The notes below the pieces were generated by a model that worked only from the letters and a program-made list of their open reading frames with translations, was not told where the DNA came from and searched no databases. A stretch of DNA of 26,969 bases from Peptococcaceae bacterium UBA4997 (GTDB lineage: Bacteria > Bacillota > Dehalobacteriia > UBA4068 > UBA4997), in the NCBI GenBank assembly GCA_002398485.1, contig DGYV01000006.1, forward strand, positions 24,639-51,607. The letters are read 5' to 3'. Made by a program: the position numbers and the translations under genes. Position 1 is the stretch's first letter. Each line of letters starts with the position of its first letter. This document shows, one piece after another, positions 15,208-25,328 of the stretch.

Positions 15208-15241
15208 AAGCCCTGTTGTGGTTTTCACCACAGCAGGGCTT
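15197..15241 (-). terminator. Terminator of the gyrB-gyrA-15251 operon
   Basis: A 14-bp stem with one G-U type mismatch (15208-15221 with 15228-15241) is followed on the minus strand by a T-rich tail. It lies directly after the stop of the 15251 gene. Confidence 0.9.
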
Positions 15242-15250
15242 AAAATTTAT

Positions 15251-15796
15251 TTAGTTCTTGAAAAATTCATTGTTCAGCTCGGTTATTTTCAGGTATACCT
15301 CTTGTTCTAAGGTTTCTGTTGCGGTTATTAGCTTAAATTCCAGTTTTACCTTATACTTTTCAGCAAAACCCTCATAAGCAAGCTTCTGTGCAGGCCCCTC
15401 TATAGACCCCATGCTTATTTCTTCAGGTAAGGCTGCCATATCGCTGGTTACCATATTACTTATCAGGGTAATGGGTTCTTTTATGCCGTTTATATCTTCA
15501 AGTATCACTTGGTAACTGTAACCCTTAACACCTGTGGCTTCGCCCAAATAATACAAAGTACCGCCACTTAAACAATTTTCTTCTCCGTTATACTGGAACA
15601 ACAAATTGTTTACTTTAAGCTCATTGGTGGAACCTTCCAACAGCCAGCTTTCCATATGGTTAAGCACAAAGGTGTCATGTTTGGTACCGGCATACAGCAG
15701 GCCAAACAAGATGGTGCTTAGTAAAAGCAATATTATAAAACCTGTTTTTATATTGATGCGTTTTTTTTCTTTTATTTCTACATAAGGCCTAACCAT
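15251..15796 (-). CDS. Membrane-anchored protein of unknown function, third gene after gyrBA
   Basis: The 181-residue protein has a short basic N-terminus (KEKKRINIK), one strong hydrophobic segment (about 17-38, IILLLLSTILFGLLYAG) and an outside part of about 140 residues rich in beta-type sequence. I do not recognise a domain. The signal-anchor topology is inferred. It starts 13 bases after the gyrA stop with AAGGAGA upstream, and ends at the operon terminator, so it is co-transcribed with the gyrase genes. No link to topology control is evident from the sequence. Confidence 0.8.
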   Translation of the reverse strand: MVRPYVEIKEKKRINIKTGFIILLLLSTILFGLLYAGTKHDTFVLNHMESWLLEGSTNELKVNNLLFQYNGEENCLSGGTLYYLGEATGVKGYSYQVILEDINGIKEPITLISNMVTSDMAALPEEISMGSIEGPAQKLAYEGFAEKYKVKLEFKLITATETLEQEVYLKITELNNEFFKN

Positions 15797-15809
15797 AATG
15801 CTTTTCTCC

Positions 15810-18380
15810 TTATTCTAAATCCAGAACGCCTTGGCCGTTATCGTCTTTGGCATCCTTTTCAGCGGCGTTCAAAAGCAGTTCACGGGCATTGCCGCTATCG
15901 CCTTGAGTTTTCATTATATTTATGGTTTCTTCGGCGCTGTCGTCATCATCCTTGGTCATTACCTTAGCTACATCCATTACACTGTCGCCTTTGCCAAGGT
16001 TTATCAGGGTAACGCCTTGTGTCATCCTGCCCTGTTGGGATATATCATCGGCATTGATGCGTATGATGATACCATGGCGGGTGATTATCATCAGTTCATC
16101 GCCGCCGCGTACCAACTGAACGGATACCAAAGAGCCTGTTTTTTCATTGCAGCGCATAGTGTAAACGCCTTTGCCGCCGCGGGTGATCTGGCGGTAGTTA
16201 TCCAGATTTAAGGGAGTGCGTTTACCAAAACCTTTTTCGGAAACAACCAGTAAAAAGGCATCGCTTTCTGCTTTGGTCATTGCTACCACTTTATCGCCTT
16301 TGCCCAGGGTTATGCCTTTAACACCGCGCGCTACCCTGCCCATGGGTCGAACATCCACTTCCTTAAAGCGTATAGCTAAACCGTCGGAGGTACTTAACAT
16401 GATGTCGTTGCTGCCGTCGGTAAGCTGAACGCCTATTAAATCGTCGCCTTCATCCAGGGTTATGGCAATAATGCCATTGTTGCGGCTGTTGAATTCACGC
16501 AGGCCAGTTTTCTTGACCACGCCGTGTGAGGTAGACATAAACAGGTAGCCGCCTTGGTCAAAGTTTTTAACGGGGATCACTGTTTGTACTTTTTCTTGGG
16601 CATCCAAGGCCAAAAGATTAACTAAGGCTGTGCCTTTGGCGGTGCGTCCAACTTCGGGTATTTCATGCACTTTCAGGCGGAAACATCTGCCGCGCGTGGT
16701 GAAAACAAGTAGGTAGTGGTGGGTAGTGGTTATGAAAAGCTGTTCCACAAAGTCCTCCTGCCTTGTGGTCATGCCTGTTATACCTCTGCCGCCGCGGCGC
16801 TGCTGTTTATAAGTGTTCAGATTAAGGCGTTTGATGTAGCCCGTATGGGAAATGGTTATCACCATATCCTCCTGTGCTATCAAATCCTCATCGGCTATTT
16901 CACCTTCATAACCGCTGATCACGGTGCGGCGGGGGTCGCCGTATTTTTCTTTTACGCCGCTGAGCTGTTCCTTGATGATACCAAGCACCATTCTTTCACT
17001 TTGCAAAACCTGCTCTAAATAAGCAATGGTTTTGATGAGCTCCAAATATTCTGCTTCTATTTTATCGCGTTCCAAACCTGTAAGGGCTCTTAAACGCATT
17101 TCCAAAATAGCGTTGGCTTGTTTTTCACTTAAGTTAAAGCGGTTTATCAATTTTTCACGGGCATCTGCCGTATTGGCGGCTCCGCGTATGGTGGCCACAA
17201 CTTCATCGATAAAGTCCAAAGCTATACGCAAGCCTTCTAAAATATGGGCTCGGTCCTGGGCCTTGTTCAAATCGAAACGGCAGCGGCGGGTTACAACTTC
17301 TTTTTGGTGCAGAATATAGTTTTCCAAAACACCTTTTAAGGAGAGTACCTGCGGCACGCCGTCTACCAAGGCCAGCATGATGACGCCAAAAGTATCCTGC
17401 AACTGGGAATGCTTGTACAAACGGTTTAATACCACTTTGGCTATTGCATCGCCTCGCAGTTCCATAACTACACGCATACCGTCGCGGCTGCTTTCGTCGC
17501 GCAGCTCGGTTATGCCGTCTATTCTCTTGTCTTTTACCATATTGGCAATACGCTCTATCAAACGGGCTTTGTTTACCTGGTATGGCAGCTCCGTTACCAC
17601 TATGCGTTGTTTGCCTTTGGCTGTTATTTCAACATGCGTTTTGGCCCTTACTTTAATGGAACCGCGTCCGGTACGGTAAGCACTTTCAATGCCGTCGCGT
17701 CCCAAAATGATACCCGCAGTAGGAAAGTCGGGCCCTTTTATATGCTCCATCAGCTGTTCAGTATCAGCCTCAGGGTTATCTATTAAAGCAATGGTTGCAT
17801 CTATAACCTCGTTTAAGTTATGGGGAGGAATATTGGTAGCCATACCTACAGCAATACCTGAAGAGCCATTTATAAGCAAATTGGGTACTAAGCTGGGCAG
17901 TACGGAGGGTTCCATTTCCTCGCCGTCGTAGTTTGGTATAAAATTTACGGTGTCTTTATCTATATCACGCATCATTTCTAAAGCAAATTTTTGTAGGCGT
18001 GATTCTGTATAACGCATTGCGGCGGCTGAATCGCCATCTATAGAACCAAAGTTGCCGTGGCCGTCTATCATGGGGTAACGCATGGAAAAATCTTGAGCCA
18101 TACGTACCAGTGAATCGTAAATTGCCGTATCGCCGTGGGGGTGATATTTACCCATTACATCACCCACGGTGCGGGCGGATTTTTTATACGGTTTATCTGA
18201 GGTTACGCCTTGTTCGAACATAGAATATAAAATCCTGCGGTGAACGGGTTTCAGGCCGTCGCGCACATCGGGCAGGGCCCTGCCCACAATAACGCTCATG
18301 GAATAATCTAAATAGGCTTTTTTCATACTGTCGCCGATATCACGCTGAATGATATTGCCGTCTATATATTGTTCCGTCAT
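15810..18380 (-). CDS. gyrA: DNA gyrase subunit A
   Basis: GyrA cuts and rejoins DNA and wraps it for negative supercoiling. The 856-residue protein is slightly long for the family. The catalytic tyrosine is Y124 in [10 protein letters not shown]. The quinolone-determining region reads [20 protein letters not shown], with Thr85 at the E. coli Ser83 position and Asp89 at the Asp87 position. The GyrA box QQRRGGRG is present, distinguishing it from ParC, and six beta-pinwheel blades follow (such as RLNLNTYKQ and [16 protein letters not shown]). The tail is acidic. AGGAGA precedes the ATG. It starts 21 bases after gyrB. Confidence 0.98.
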   Translation of the reverse strand: MTEQYIDGNIIQRDIGDSMKKAYLDYSMSVIVGRALPDVRDGLKPVHRRILYSMFEQGVTSDKPYKKSARTVGDVMGKYHPHGDTAIYDSLVRMAQDFSMRYPMIDGHGNFGSIDGDSAAAMRYTESRLQKFALEMMRDIDKDTVNFIPNYDGEEMEPSVLPSLVPNLLINGSSGIAVGMATNIPPHNLNEVIDATIALIDNPEADTEQLMEHIKGPDFPTAGIILGRDGIESAYRTGRGSIKVRAKTHVEITAKGKQRIVVTELPYQVNKARLIERIANMVKDKRIDGITELRDESSRDGMRVVMELRGDAIAKVVLNRLYKHSQLQDTFGVIMLALVDGVPQVLSLKGVLENYILHQKEVVTRRCRFDLNKAQDRAHILEGLRIALDFIDEVVATIRGAANTADAREKLINRFNLSEKQANAILEMRLRALTGLERDKIEAEYLELIKTIAYLEQVLQSERMVLGIIKEQLSGVKEKYGDPRRTVISGYEGEIADEDLIAQEDMVITISHTGYIKRLNLNTYKQQRRGGRGITGMTTRQEDFVEQLFITTTHHYLLVFTTRGRCFRLKVHEIPEVGRTAKGTALVNLLALDAQEKVQTVIPVKNFDQGGYLFMSTSHGVVKKTGLREFNSRNNGIIAITLDEGDDLIGVQLTDGSNDIMLSTSDGLAIRFKEVDVRPMGRVARGVKGITLGKGDKVVAMTKAESDAFLLVVSEKGFGKRTPLNLDNYRQITRGGKGVYTMRCNEKTGSLVSVQLVRGGDELMIITRHGIIIRINADDISQQGRMTQGVTLINLGKGDSVMDVAKVMTKDDDDSAEETINIMKTQGDSGNARELLLNAAEKDAKDDNGQGVLDLE

Positions 18381-18401
18381 TTTTGTTCTCCTCTCACCTT
18401 A

Positions 18402-20441
<2,040 letters not shown>

Positions 20442-20489
20442 TCATATCACAAAATATGGTATTAAAAAAAATTGGTTGTAACCTATTCA

Positions 20490-20518
20490 ATTATACACCT
20501 TTTTAACCTTGATTTCAA
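20490..20518 (-). promoter_or_regulatory. Sigma-A promoter of gyrB-gyrA
   Basis: On the minus strand TTGAAA (20518-20513), a 17-base spacer and TATAAT (20495-20490) form a near-consensus promoter, leaving a leader of about 100 AT-rich bases before gyrB. Confidence 0.85.
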
Positions 20519-20675
20519 GCCAAGAAAAGGTACCCTGCAATCCCAAAAGCATACCTTAGAGCCATTTTTTAAATAGTGTTAACCCCCCATGCATAAGCTA
20601 ACACAAAAACCTCTTTTTTTGCGTTTTAAGCAAGGTATTGCTTTTATATAAGTAGAATAAAAAAACTTTTTGCTT
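20519..20675. other. Gene-free spacer upstream of the gyrB promoter
   Basis: AT-rich DNA without an ORF. It contains a weak hairpin (GTGTTA near 20576 with TAACAC near 20600). Nothing else stands out. Confidence 0.4.
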
Positions 20676-20714
20676 TTAAAATAAAAAACAAAAGCGGGCA
20701 ATTTGCCCGCTTTT
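20676..20714 (-). terminator. Terminator of the lipoprotein gene
   Basis: An 11-bp perfect stem (20690-20700 with 20704-20714, AAAAGCGGGCA type) is followed on the minus strand by TTTTGTTTTTTATTTT. Confidence 0.9.
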
Positions 20715-20736
20715 AAGAAAAGCTGATTAAATATTC

Positions 20737-21939
20737 CTATTGTTGGGATTCATAAGGAGACAGCCCGATTATGCAAAAGCTTTTCAAATAACCATTGGTA
20801 TCGGTTTCGCTTACGGCTATGCGCTGGGCATTTGCGGAGAACTTAACATTATCTTCGTATACCTGTATTTCACCAGGATTCATTTGTGCCAAAGATTTGT
20901 TTTTTTGATCGAACAGGAACAGTTTAGAATTTATAATAAGGTAATAAATGTTTTGGCCGGGGTTGGCATAGGCCAGGCTGGCAAATTCAACACTTGCCGG
21001 CATGGTTATTGTACTTATATTTTTATTAGTTTTCCAGTTTATTATCTCTATACTGCTTGCGGCATCTGCCACGGGCATATGGAAATTGTTCAAAACCAGG
21101 ATAGTGTCTTTATCATGCGGCCAAGCAGGGAAGGAATCGTTACTTTTGCTGTAGTTCAATATATAAGGATTGGTTAGGTTATCGGCAGCAAGCAGGCCTA
21201 TAGCATCCACACCGAAAGATTCATAACCGCAGAAGAAGGCCAGCGCATCGCCGTCTTTAGACCAAATAGGGCTGCTGAGCCAATTATAGCCAAAGTTATT
21301 AGGGTCTATAAGGTCAACTTCTTTGCCATAGCCGTCCAAAAGGTGTATGCTGCCTTGGCTGTCGCTGTAGGCCATAAGATCGCCTGTGGCGGAAGCTACC
21401 AGATCCGCAGTTTGCTCGCTGTTCACATCAAGGGCAAATTCCCTTAAAACCTTGCCTTTGTTATAATCCAGCACCATTATACTGCCATAGGCTTGCACAG
21501 CTACCAGCTTGCCGGAAAGCTTTTGCAGTTTGCCTGCCGCCATGTGCCGGCCGTTATAAATGAGCTCTAAGCTGTTATCACCTGTGTGCAGTATATAAAA
21601 GTAAAGATCTTGTGGCAGAGTGCCCCCGTCTGTTTCATCTTCTACAGCAGGGTTTGCTGTAAGTACGAGCAGACGTTCCTGGTCCAGCCAAAGGCTATCT
21701 ATAAGCAATTGGTTTTTATCCGCCAGAAAGCTCAAATCCATAATATGGGTAGGCAAGGTATTTTCCACTTCCACGGCATTTATGGAATAGCGTTCCAAAA
21801 CTGCGCCACCATCATCCGGCATTGCCGTGTTGTTACCATTGCTGCAAGACGCAAGGGAACAAATAGATAAAATAAGCAGTCCAACAATAAGGAGCTTTTT
21901 AGCCAATAAACTCACCACCCCATGTTTTATATTTTGCAT
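20737..21939 (-). CDS. Lipoprotein with beta-propeller-like repeats
   Basis: From ATG 21939 the protein has 400 residues: a basic N-region, a hydrophobic core (LLIVGLLILSICS) and the lipobox LASC with Cys32, followed by a Ser/Asn/Gly-rich tether. The rest has TolB/WD40-like beta repeats, such as LVAVQAYGSIMVLDYNKGK, GDLMAYSDSQGSIHLLDGYG and SSPIWSKDGDALAFFCG, so an extracellular propeller is likely. The frame is open to 21990, but a promoter (21962-21990) overlaps that part, excluding the longer start. TTG 21906, with GGTGGTGA upstream, would give a compact signal peptide and is an alternative. Ligand unknown. Confidence 0.82.
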   Translation of the reverse strand: MQNIKHGVVSLLAKKLLIVGLLILSICSLASCSNGNNTAMPDDGGAVLERYSINAVEVENTLPTHIMDLSFLADKNQLLIDSLWLDQERLLVLTANPAVEDETDGGTLPQDLYFYILHTGDNSLELIYNGRHMAAGKLQKLSGKLVAVQAYGSIMVLDYNKGKVLREFALDVNSEQTADLVASATGDLMAYSDSQGSIHLLDGYGKEVDLIDPNNFGYNWLSSPIWSKDGDALAFFCGYESFGVDAIGLLAADNLTNPYILNYSKSNDSFPAWPHDKDTILVLNNFHMPVADAASSIEIINWKTNKNISTITMPASVEFASLAYANPGQNIYYLIINSKLFLFDQKNKSLAQMNPGEIQVYEDNVKFSANAQRIAVSETDTNGYLKSFCIIGLSPYESQQ

Positions 21940-21961
21940 TTTCAAGAAAATCCTACTATTA

Positions 21962-21990
21962 ATATTAGCAGTTTTTCCAAGTATTAGCAA
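21962..21990 (-). promoter_or_regulatory. Promoter of the lipoprotein gene
   Basis: On the minus strand TTGCTA (21990-21985), a 17-base spacer ending in TGC, and TAATAT (21967-21962) form a sigma-A type promoter with an extended -10. It places transcription start near 21955. Confidence 0.6.
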
Positions 21991-22154
21991 TGCTTAAAGT
22001 ATGGTAAAGAGGTATTATTTTTCGGTAAAATAGTGTATAATTACCATTAAATACTAGAGAAACAACAAAAAGCAAAAATAATAAACTAACAAAAATTTTA
22101 ATAAAAAAACGAATATTTTTTAAAAAATATTTGGCAAACAAAGGGGAGCATTTG

Positions 22155-23678
22155 ATGAAAAAGAAGGCAATGTTTTTTGGTTTTATTTTGGTGTGTCTTA
22201 TTTTGCTGCCTACTCTGGCAATGGCCGCAACGGGGGTTACTATGATAATAGGTGGGGTGGAGGCCAAGCCAGATGTGCCCGCTTACATAGAAAATGGCCG
22301 TACTATGGTGCCCATCCGCATAATTTCCGAAAATTTGGGTGCAACTGTGGATTGGAATACCAAAACCAAGCAAGTAACCATTGTTGAAAGCGGTAAAACA
22401 GTTGTACTTGCTATAAACAGCACTAAAGCCACCATAAATGGCAGTGGATATACGCTGGAATCGCCTGCCGTTATCAAAAACGGCCGTACCATGGTACCTA
22501 TACGCTTTATTGCTGAAGGTATAAATTATGCGGTGGATTGGGATAATACCACCAAAACCGCTACCATAAACAAAAATACAGCTGATACCGGAACCGGCAA
22601 CGAAACAGCTAAAGAGTTCCAGTATTTAGGTTATTATTACAGCCAGTCTTCATTGAGCGATAGCATAGCCTTCAATAATGAGCTTACGGGTGTTATCCAC
22701 TTTGCCTACCAGCTTAGTGCCGAAGGCGGCTTTACCAAAAAAGCTAATTTTGATACGGACAAGTTCTATTGCCAAGGCGGCGGTTATGAGAATACCAGGA
22801 ATGCAGATATAGATGCCCTTATGCTGATAACCGGCTTTAGTAAATCTACCGTTACTACGGTTTTGTCGGATCCTGCCTTAAGAGCCAAAACCGTAAATCA
22901 AATAGCCGAAACTATCAACGTTAATGGTTTAGAAGGCGTAGACTTGGATTTTGAAAGCGTGGCGGTAAGCCAAAGGGAAAATTTTGTTACCTTTGTGAAA
23001 GAGATACGTGCCAAAATAGGTAAAGATAAAATTATAACCCTTTCCCTAATGCCTCGTTCTAAGGATAGCCAATATTGGTATGACGGCTATGATTATTACG
23101 GCCTTTCCCAAGTTGCGGATTATATAATAATCATGTGCTATAACGAGCATTGGAGCAGTGGTTCCCCAGGCCCAGTTGCCAGCGTGGATTGGGTGGAAAG
23201 CGTTATCCAATATACACTTGGCCTAGGTGTGGATAAATCCAAATTCGTGATTGCTTTAGGCAGCTATGGCTATGATTGGCCCGAAGGCAAAAGCGGTGCT
23301 TCCTTAACCAATACCAGTGCCAGGAACAGAGCAGCTAAATACGGTTCCGTAATCATGAGGGACAGGGCAAGCGAATGTCTGTTTTATACATATAAGGCGG
23401 CTGATGGTATCAAACATACCGTATGGTTTGAAGATAGCGTGAGCCTGGGCAAAAAAGCGGCCTTGGCCAAGGAATATGATTTGGGCGGTATAGCTATGTG
23501 GAGGCTGGGTTTTTATACCACGGAAATTTGGAGCGAGCTTTTGGATAATACCGAACACCCCAATGCCAAAATCTGGCAGGGAAAAGCGGCTGCCGAAACT
23601 GCCTTTCCTTATGTTACCGTAGATAAAAATGGTGGCATAAGCATTGAAAATAACGGGGACTTTATTCCCCAGAGCTAG
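22155..23678 (+). CDS. Secreted GH18-family glycosidase with two copper-amine-oxidase-N-like repeats
   Basis: The 507-residue protein starts at ATG 22155 with AAGGGGAG upstream. It has a signal peptide (MKKKAMFFGFILVCLILLPT, cleavage after AMA). Two repeats of the copper amine oxidase N-terminal type follow (about residues 25-140; both contain NGRTMVPIR and end in VDW), a domain often used for wall attachment in Bacillota. The rest is a GH18 barrel: GYYYSQ, the catalytic GVDLDFES with Glu267, ITLSLMPRS, YIIIMCYNEHW and GGIAMWRLGFY. The barrel resembles YaaH/SleL-type spore and wall enzymes, so the substrate is probably peptidoglycan or chitin-like glycan. The ORF open to 22131 lacks a start signal. 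Confidence 0.88.
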   Translation: MKKKAMFFGFILVCLILLPTLAMAATGVTMIIGGVEAKPDVPAYIENGRTMVPIRIISENLGATVDWNTKTKQVTIVESGKTVVLAINSTKATINGSGYTLESPAVIKNGRTMVPIRFIAEGINYAVDWDNTTKTATINKNTADTGTGNETAKEFQYLGYYYSQSSLSDSIAFNNELTGVIHFAYQLSAEGGFTKKANFDTDKFYCQGGGYENTRNADIDALMLITGFSKSTVTTVLSDPALRAKTVNQIAETINVNGLEGVDLDFESVAVSQRENFVTFVKEIRAKIGKDKIITLSLMPRSKDSQYWYDGYDYYGLSQVADYIIIMCYNEHWSSGSPGPVASVDWVESVIQYTLGLGVDKSKFVIALGSYGYDWPEGKSGASLTNTSARNRAAKYGSVIMRDRASECLFYTYKAADGIKHTVWFEDSVSLGKKAALAKEYDLGGIAMWRLGFYTTEIWSELLDNTEHPNAKIWQGKAAAETAFPYVTVDKNGGISIENNGDFIPQS

Positions 23679-23681
23679 GTC

Positions 23682-23710
23682 TTTACAATTTTTTAAAAAA
23701 ATGATAGAAT
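23682..23710 (+). promoter_or_regulatory. Promoter of selC
   Basis: TTTACA (23682-23687), a 17-base spacer and TAGAAT (23705-23710) lie 11 bases before the tRNA 5' end. Confidence 0.75.
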
Positions 23711-23721
23711 TATCAAGGCAT

Positions 23722-23819
23722 GGGGGCGGATCCGGTCCGGTGGCCGGCGCGGGCTTCAAACCCGTTTGCGGCGCAGTGACCCTGCGCTTGGTGTGTTCGA
23801 CTCGCACACGCTCCCGCCA
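23722..23819 (+). tRNA. selC: tRNA-Sec (anticodon TCA)
   Basis: The 98-base gene folds as a selenocysteine tRNA. It has an acceptor stem of 7 pairs plus a G-A at position 8. The 6-bp D stem is CCGGTC with GGCCGG. The anticodon loop is CTTCAAA with anticodon TCA at 23756-23758. A long variable arm has GCGCAG paired with CTGCGC, and a 5-bp T stem closes the loop TTCGACT. CCA is encoded. The 6-bp D stem, long variable arm and UCA anticodon are specific to bacterial tRNA-Sec. It implies SelA, SelB and SelD elsewhere in the genome; none is in the window. Confidence 0.96.
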
Positions 23820-23914
23820 AAACCCAAAAAATTTGAGGAAGTTTGTTTTAAAAGCAAAAAAGGTTTTGGTTTGCTGTTTATTTATAATACTAAATAATCA
23901 TATGAATAAATAAA

Positions 23915-23947
23915 AACCCCAATGGTTTAGGCCATTGAGGTTTTTTT
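23915..23947 (+). terminator. Terminator downstream of selC
   Basis: An 11-bp stem with one mismatch (23915-23925 with 23932-23942) ends in seven T's. It lies about 95 bases after the tRNA, so the precursor would have a long 3' trailer. Confidence 0.85.
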
Positions 23948-23963
23948 AGTTGGGGTGTGGGCA

Positions 23964-24008
23964 AGGTTATTCTGTTATTTTGAGCGCAAGCAAAGATTCC
24001 TAAAACAA
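23964..24008. repeat. Degenerate interspersed repeat remnant
   Basis: CTGTTATTTTGAGCGCAAGC followed by AAAGATTCCTAAAA resembles the widespread CTGAGCG-AGCGAAGAATC-type intergenic element. Related pieces lie near 10353 and 15133. Confidence 0.4.
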
Positions 24009-24066
24009 CAAAAAATTTGTATTAAACATGAAAACAAACTAAGGGTTTATACCTTTGTTTGTTTTG

Positions 24067-24075
24067 TGCTATAAT
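24067..24075 (+). promoter_or_regulatory. Extended -10 promoter of the PsuG-like gene
   Basis: TGCTATAAT at 24067-24075 is a perfect extended -10 element, 70 bases before the ATG. The -35 region is weak. Confidence 0.55.
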
Positions 24076-24145
24076 ATTTATCAGGTAAGTAAAAGGCAGG
24101 CTGTAAAGCCTTATTTGAGATAATAGCTTTTAAGGGGGCAGCAAG

Positions 24146-24946
24146 ATGTTGAAAGATAAAAAAAATGCCACGATAATTGTGGAAAGCGCGCTTTTGGGAT
24201 CGGGTTTGGTAGGTATGACGGATGAAGAAATAGATGGGTTATGGCAAGTTCCCGATGATACGGCCATCATGTGGCTGGAAAATGGTGAGTTCGTTATCGG
24301 TGATTTGGAGGAATTCCTGCCTTACCGTAATCGTGAGGATTGGCAACGTTATGATGAAGGTGATGCCTTCAGGCTCAAAAAAGGTACTGCGGCAAATGCT
24401 TATTTAACGGCTTCGGCAGTGCTTTCGCTTTGCGGAGCCTTCGGCAGCCATATTGTGGTTACTGCGGGTATGGGTGGTGTAAGCGCTAACCGTGTCAGCG
24501 GCGACTTGGCTGCTTTGGCTAACCATGATGCGCTTTTGGTAGCTACCGCTCCTAAGGATATGATGGATTATGCTGCCACTTTTGGTATTTTGGCGGGAAA
24601 CTCGGTTGGTGTAATGGGTTATGGTCGTGCTCTCAGTGATGGTTTTATGTTCATGCATTTGCCTTCTGCAGTTAACCTTTATGCGAGTGAAACGGTAGAT
24701 TCTTTATTGGAAGGCAGAAACCGCCTGCTCTTGAATGCAATACCCAAAGCGGAGCGTTTAAAAAATATTGAATGGCTGGAAGCGGCAGTAACTGAAGGCA
24801 ATAAGGCTATAGAGCAAAAACAAAGCCATCACCCTGTAATCAATGCGGCGCTTGCCAAAGCAAGCGGGGGTTTAACCAATATGTTACAAGTGAAAGCTTT
24901 GGTAAGGAATATTAATTTGGCTTATGAACTTGCTGCCAAAGGTTAA
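24146..24946 (+). CDS. PsuG-like (pseudouridine-5'-phosphate glycosidase / IndA family) protein, divergent
   Basis: The 266-residue protein is shorter than PsuG (about 300). The family order is visible. VESALLGSG has Glu13 (PsuG catalytic Glu). LKKGTAANAYLTASAV has Lys78/79. Then come VVTAGMGGVSANRVSGDLAAL (family GGVHR...SADLTEL), ATAPKDMMD with Lys137 (the Schiff-base Lys region AGAKSILD), VGVMGYG, and the C-terminal AKASGGLTNMLQVKALVRNI. The His of GGVHR is replaced by Ser, and the NPIP segment is missing. It may cleave or bind a related C-glycoside or have lost activity. GGGGGCAGC lies before the ATG. No pseudouridine kinase gene is adjacent. Confidence 0.7.
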   Translation: MLKDKKNATIIVESALLGSGLVGMTDEEIDGLWQVPDDTAIMWLENGEFVIGDLEEFLPYRNREDWQRYDEGDAFRLKKGTAANAYLTASAVLSLCGAFGSHIVVTAGMGGVSANRVSGDLAALANHDALLVATAPKDMMDYAATFGILAGNSVGVMGYGRALSDGFMFMHLPSAVNLYASETVDSLLEGRNRLLLNAIPKAERLKNIEWLEAAVTEGNKAIEQKQSHHPVINAALAKASGGLTNMLQVKALVRNINLAYELAAKG

Positions 24947-25054
24947 GCTTTTTTTGAAAGAGTTGTTTTCCGTTTTGTTTTTACCGAGCGGCAGTAAATT
25001 AATATTTTAGGTATTTTAAGGCAGTATTTTGGAAATAATTAATATAGTAAGTAT

Positions 25055-25088
25055 ATAAAGCAGGCGATTTATAAATCGCCTGCTTTAT
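25055..25088. terminator. 34-bp perfect palindrome after the PsuG-like gene
   Basis: Both arms match exactly (core GCAGGCGATT / AATCGCCTGC, centre TATA), with short T-runs. It lies 110 bases after the stop and may act as a terminator on either strand, although the T-run is short. Confidence 0.7.
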
Positions 25089-25242
25089 GTTTAACAGAAG
25101 CTATAATTTAAGAAATTTAATGGTTTAAAAAACTACTCAATAAAACTCAAAATTAAAGGTTTAAAACTAAAAATATAAAAATTTTATTTAAATTTTGAAC
25201 TATGTATACTTTATCAAAAACTGCTTTTTTTAAATGAGTTTA

Positions 25243-25251
25243 TGCTATAAT
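25243..25251 (+). promoter_or_regulatory. Extended -10 promoter of pckA
   Basis: TGCTATAAT at 25243-25251, 78 bases before ATG 25329, has no good -35. The intervening leader is AT-rich, without a visible riboswitch. Apart from this and the palindrome, the 25.0-25.3 kb spacer shows nothing. Confidence 0.6.
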
Positions 25252-25328
25252 CAAAATAATCAATTAATCAGGCACAAGAGTTTTATTTTTGTGTGGGGAA
25301 AATAATTTATTCAATAGGAGGGTATTCA

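Noticed and set aside
23644-23913. 89-codon plus-strand frame over the selC region
   Set aside because: It runs straight through the tRNA-Sec gene and its promoter and has no ribosome site.
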